From contig JAISTZ010000003.1 in assembly GCA_031272345.1 (NCBI GenBank), positions 1-5,875 on the forward strand: 5,875 nucleotides of DNA. Reading direction: 5' to 3'. Source of the DNA: Spirochaetaceae bacterium. GTDB lineage: Bacteria > Spirochaetota > Spirochaetia > Treponematales > Treponemataceae. The position numbers were made by a program, and so were the translations under genes. A model generated the notes under the pieces. The model was not told the DNA's origin and made no database searches. It worked only from the letters and a program-made list of their open reading frames with translations. Below, piece by piece: positions 5,421 to 5,875 of the stretch; the first letter of the stretch is position 1; the number at the start of each line of letters is the position of its first letter.

Positions 5421-5875
5421 CTCTCTCGGAGGGATACCCCCGACAACAAAACCTCTATCTTGCAAAAATTCTTCCTTAATTTTCGTAAAAATTTTCGCAT
5501 TTTCAAAAAATATATTCAGTTCATTATAATTTCTAAAGATAAATTCTTCTTTTATTTTTATAAAAGGACTTTTATTTACTTCTTTATTAAATTTATCGTG
5601 CTGATTAGAAATGATGAACATTTTTATCTTGAGTTTATGTATTTGATACAAATGTAATAGTCCTTCTGTAATATCGCCGGTATGGTCAACTTCAAAAGCA
5701 TGAGTCGGATAACCTTCTTCATCAAACCATATCACATCAACAGATTTAATTGTATCCTGGCTTAAAGCAGGGATCGAACCTACAGGGATATTTGCTTCAG
5801 AACATAACTCGCCTAATGTTTTACCGAAAATCGTGTTTCTACCTTTATCACGTTCCGCAACGTATGTCCGATAAC
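5412..5875 (-). CDS. PD-(D/E)xK nuclease-like protein, C-terminal part
   Basis: The frame stays open to the window edge, so the N-terminus is missing; 153 complete codons are visible (5415-5873) plus the stop. Reading from the edge, it has GKTLGELCSEANIP (residues 17-30), SVDVIWFDEEGYPTHAF (44-60) and EVDHTGDITEGLLHLYQI (61-78), then IKMFIISNQHDKFNKEVN (83-100). This order (LGxLC, IDVxW, FEVExT...GLLRL, then IVAPxxRxxKVxxEI) matches, from memory, an uncharacterised domain seen in putative restriction or defence proteins and related to the PD-(D/E)xK fold. Asp46 and Glu61-x-Asp63 would be the catalytic acids, with the usual Lys replaced. The DNA is about 31% GC against roughly 60% in the neighbours, and the gene runs opposite to them, both signs of horizontal transfer. 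The last ~16 residues, starting QDRGFVVGG, lie in the GC-rich flank and may not belong to the ancestral protein. No DNA target or partner is visible here. Confidence 0.72.
   Translation of the reverse strand, partial: YRTYVAERDKGRNTIFGKTLGELCSEANIPVGSIPALSQDTIKSVDVIWFDEEGYPTHAFEVDHTGDITEGLLHLYQIHKLKIKMFIISNQHDKFNKEVNKSPFIKIKEEFIFRNYNELNIFFENAKIFTKIKEEFLQDRGFVVGGIPPREAH

Noticed and set aside
5208..5460. CRISPR array or rRNA/tRNA gene in the structured intergenic region
   Set aside because: The repeats are inverted, not regularly spaced direct repeats, and no tRNA cloverleaf or rRNA signature is visible.
5767..5783. tRNA T-arm look-alike on the - strand: a 5-bp stem (GTAGG/CCTGC) around the 7-nt loop TTCGATC
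   Set aside because: No acceptor, D-arm or anticodon arm lies at the right distance upstream, the 3' flank does not give an acceptor partner, and the segment sits inside the open frame of the nuclease-like gene. Probably coincidence.

Overview
The first ~5.2 kb of this window is dense, GC-rich bacterial chromosome: five housekeeping-type genes, all on the + strand. It ends at a sharp change to AT-rich DNA holding the 3' part of a gene on the - strand. The organism cannot be fixed from the sequence alone. The style (high GC, GTG start, M20 hydrolase / coiled-coil protein / DD-carboxypeptidase cluster followed by TatD-DusB) reminds me of free-living or gut spirochaetes of the Treponema group, but that is recollection and not something a motif here proves.

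Region 1 (1-3335) is one apparent transcription unit. It holds the C-terminal two thirds of an M20 metallo-hydrolase (start outside the window), a 386-residue helical/coiled-coil protein of unknown function with a strong Shine-Dalgarno and a GTG start, and an S11-family D-alanyl-D-alanine carboxypeptidase. The carboxypeptidase start codon overlaps the stop of the coiled-coil gene (ATGA). A hairpin followed by five T closes the unit.

Region 2 (3336-5207) has its own promoter (TTGACG, 17 nt, TAGGAT). It carries a TatD-family metal-dependent hydrolase, then a DusB-family tRNA-dihydrouridine synthase 4 nt downstream with no visible ribosome binding site. The TatD protein has Glu where the family normally has a metal-binding Asp.

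Region 3 (5208-5411) is GC-rich and has no convincing gene. It contains at least four potential hairpins and could be a dispersed repeat or an RNA-level structure.

Region 4 (5412-5875, - strand) is about 31% GC by hand count, falling to about 20% near the gene's 3' end. It encodes the last 153 residues of a protein that resembles an uncharacterised PD-(D/E)xK nuclease-like domain. This looks like horizontally acquired accessory DNA, possibly defence or restriction related, joined to the core chromosome through the structured region. The protein's last ~16 codons lie in the GC-rich flank, so its C-terminus may come from the junction sequence.
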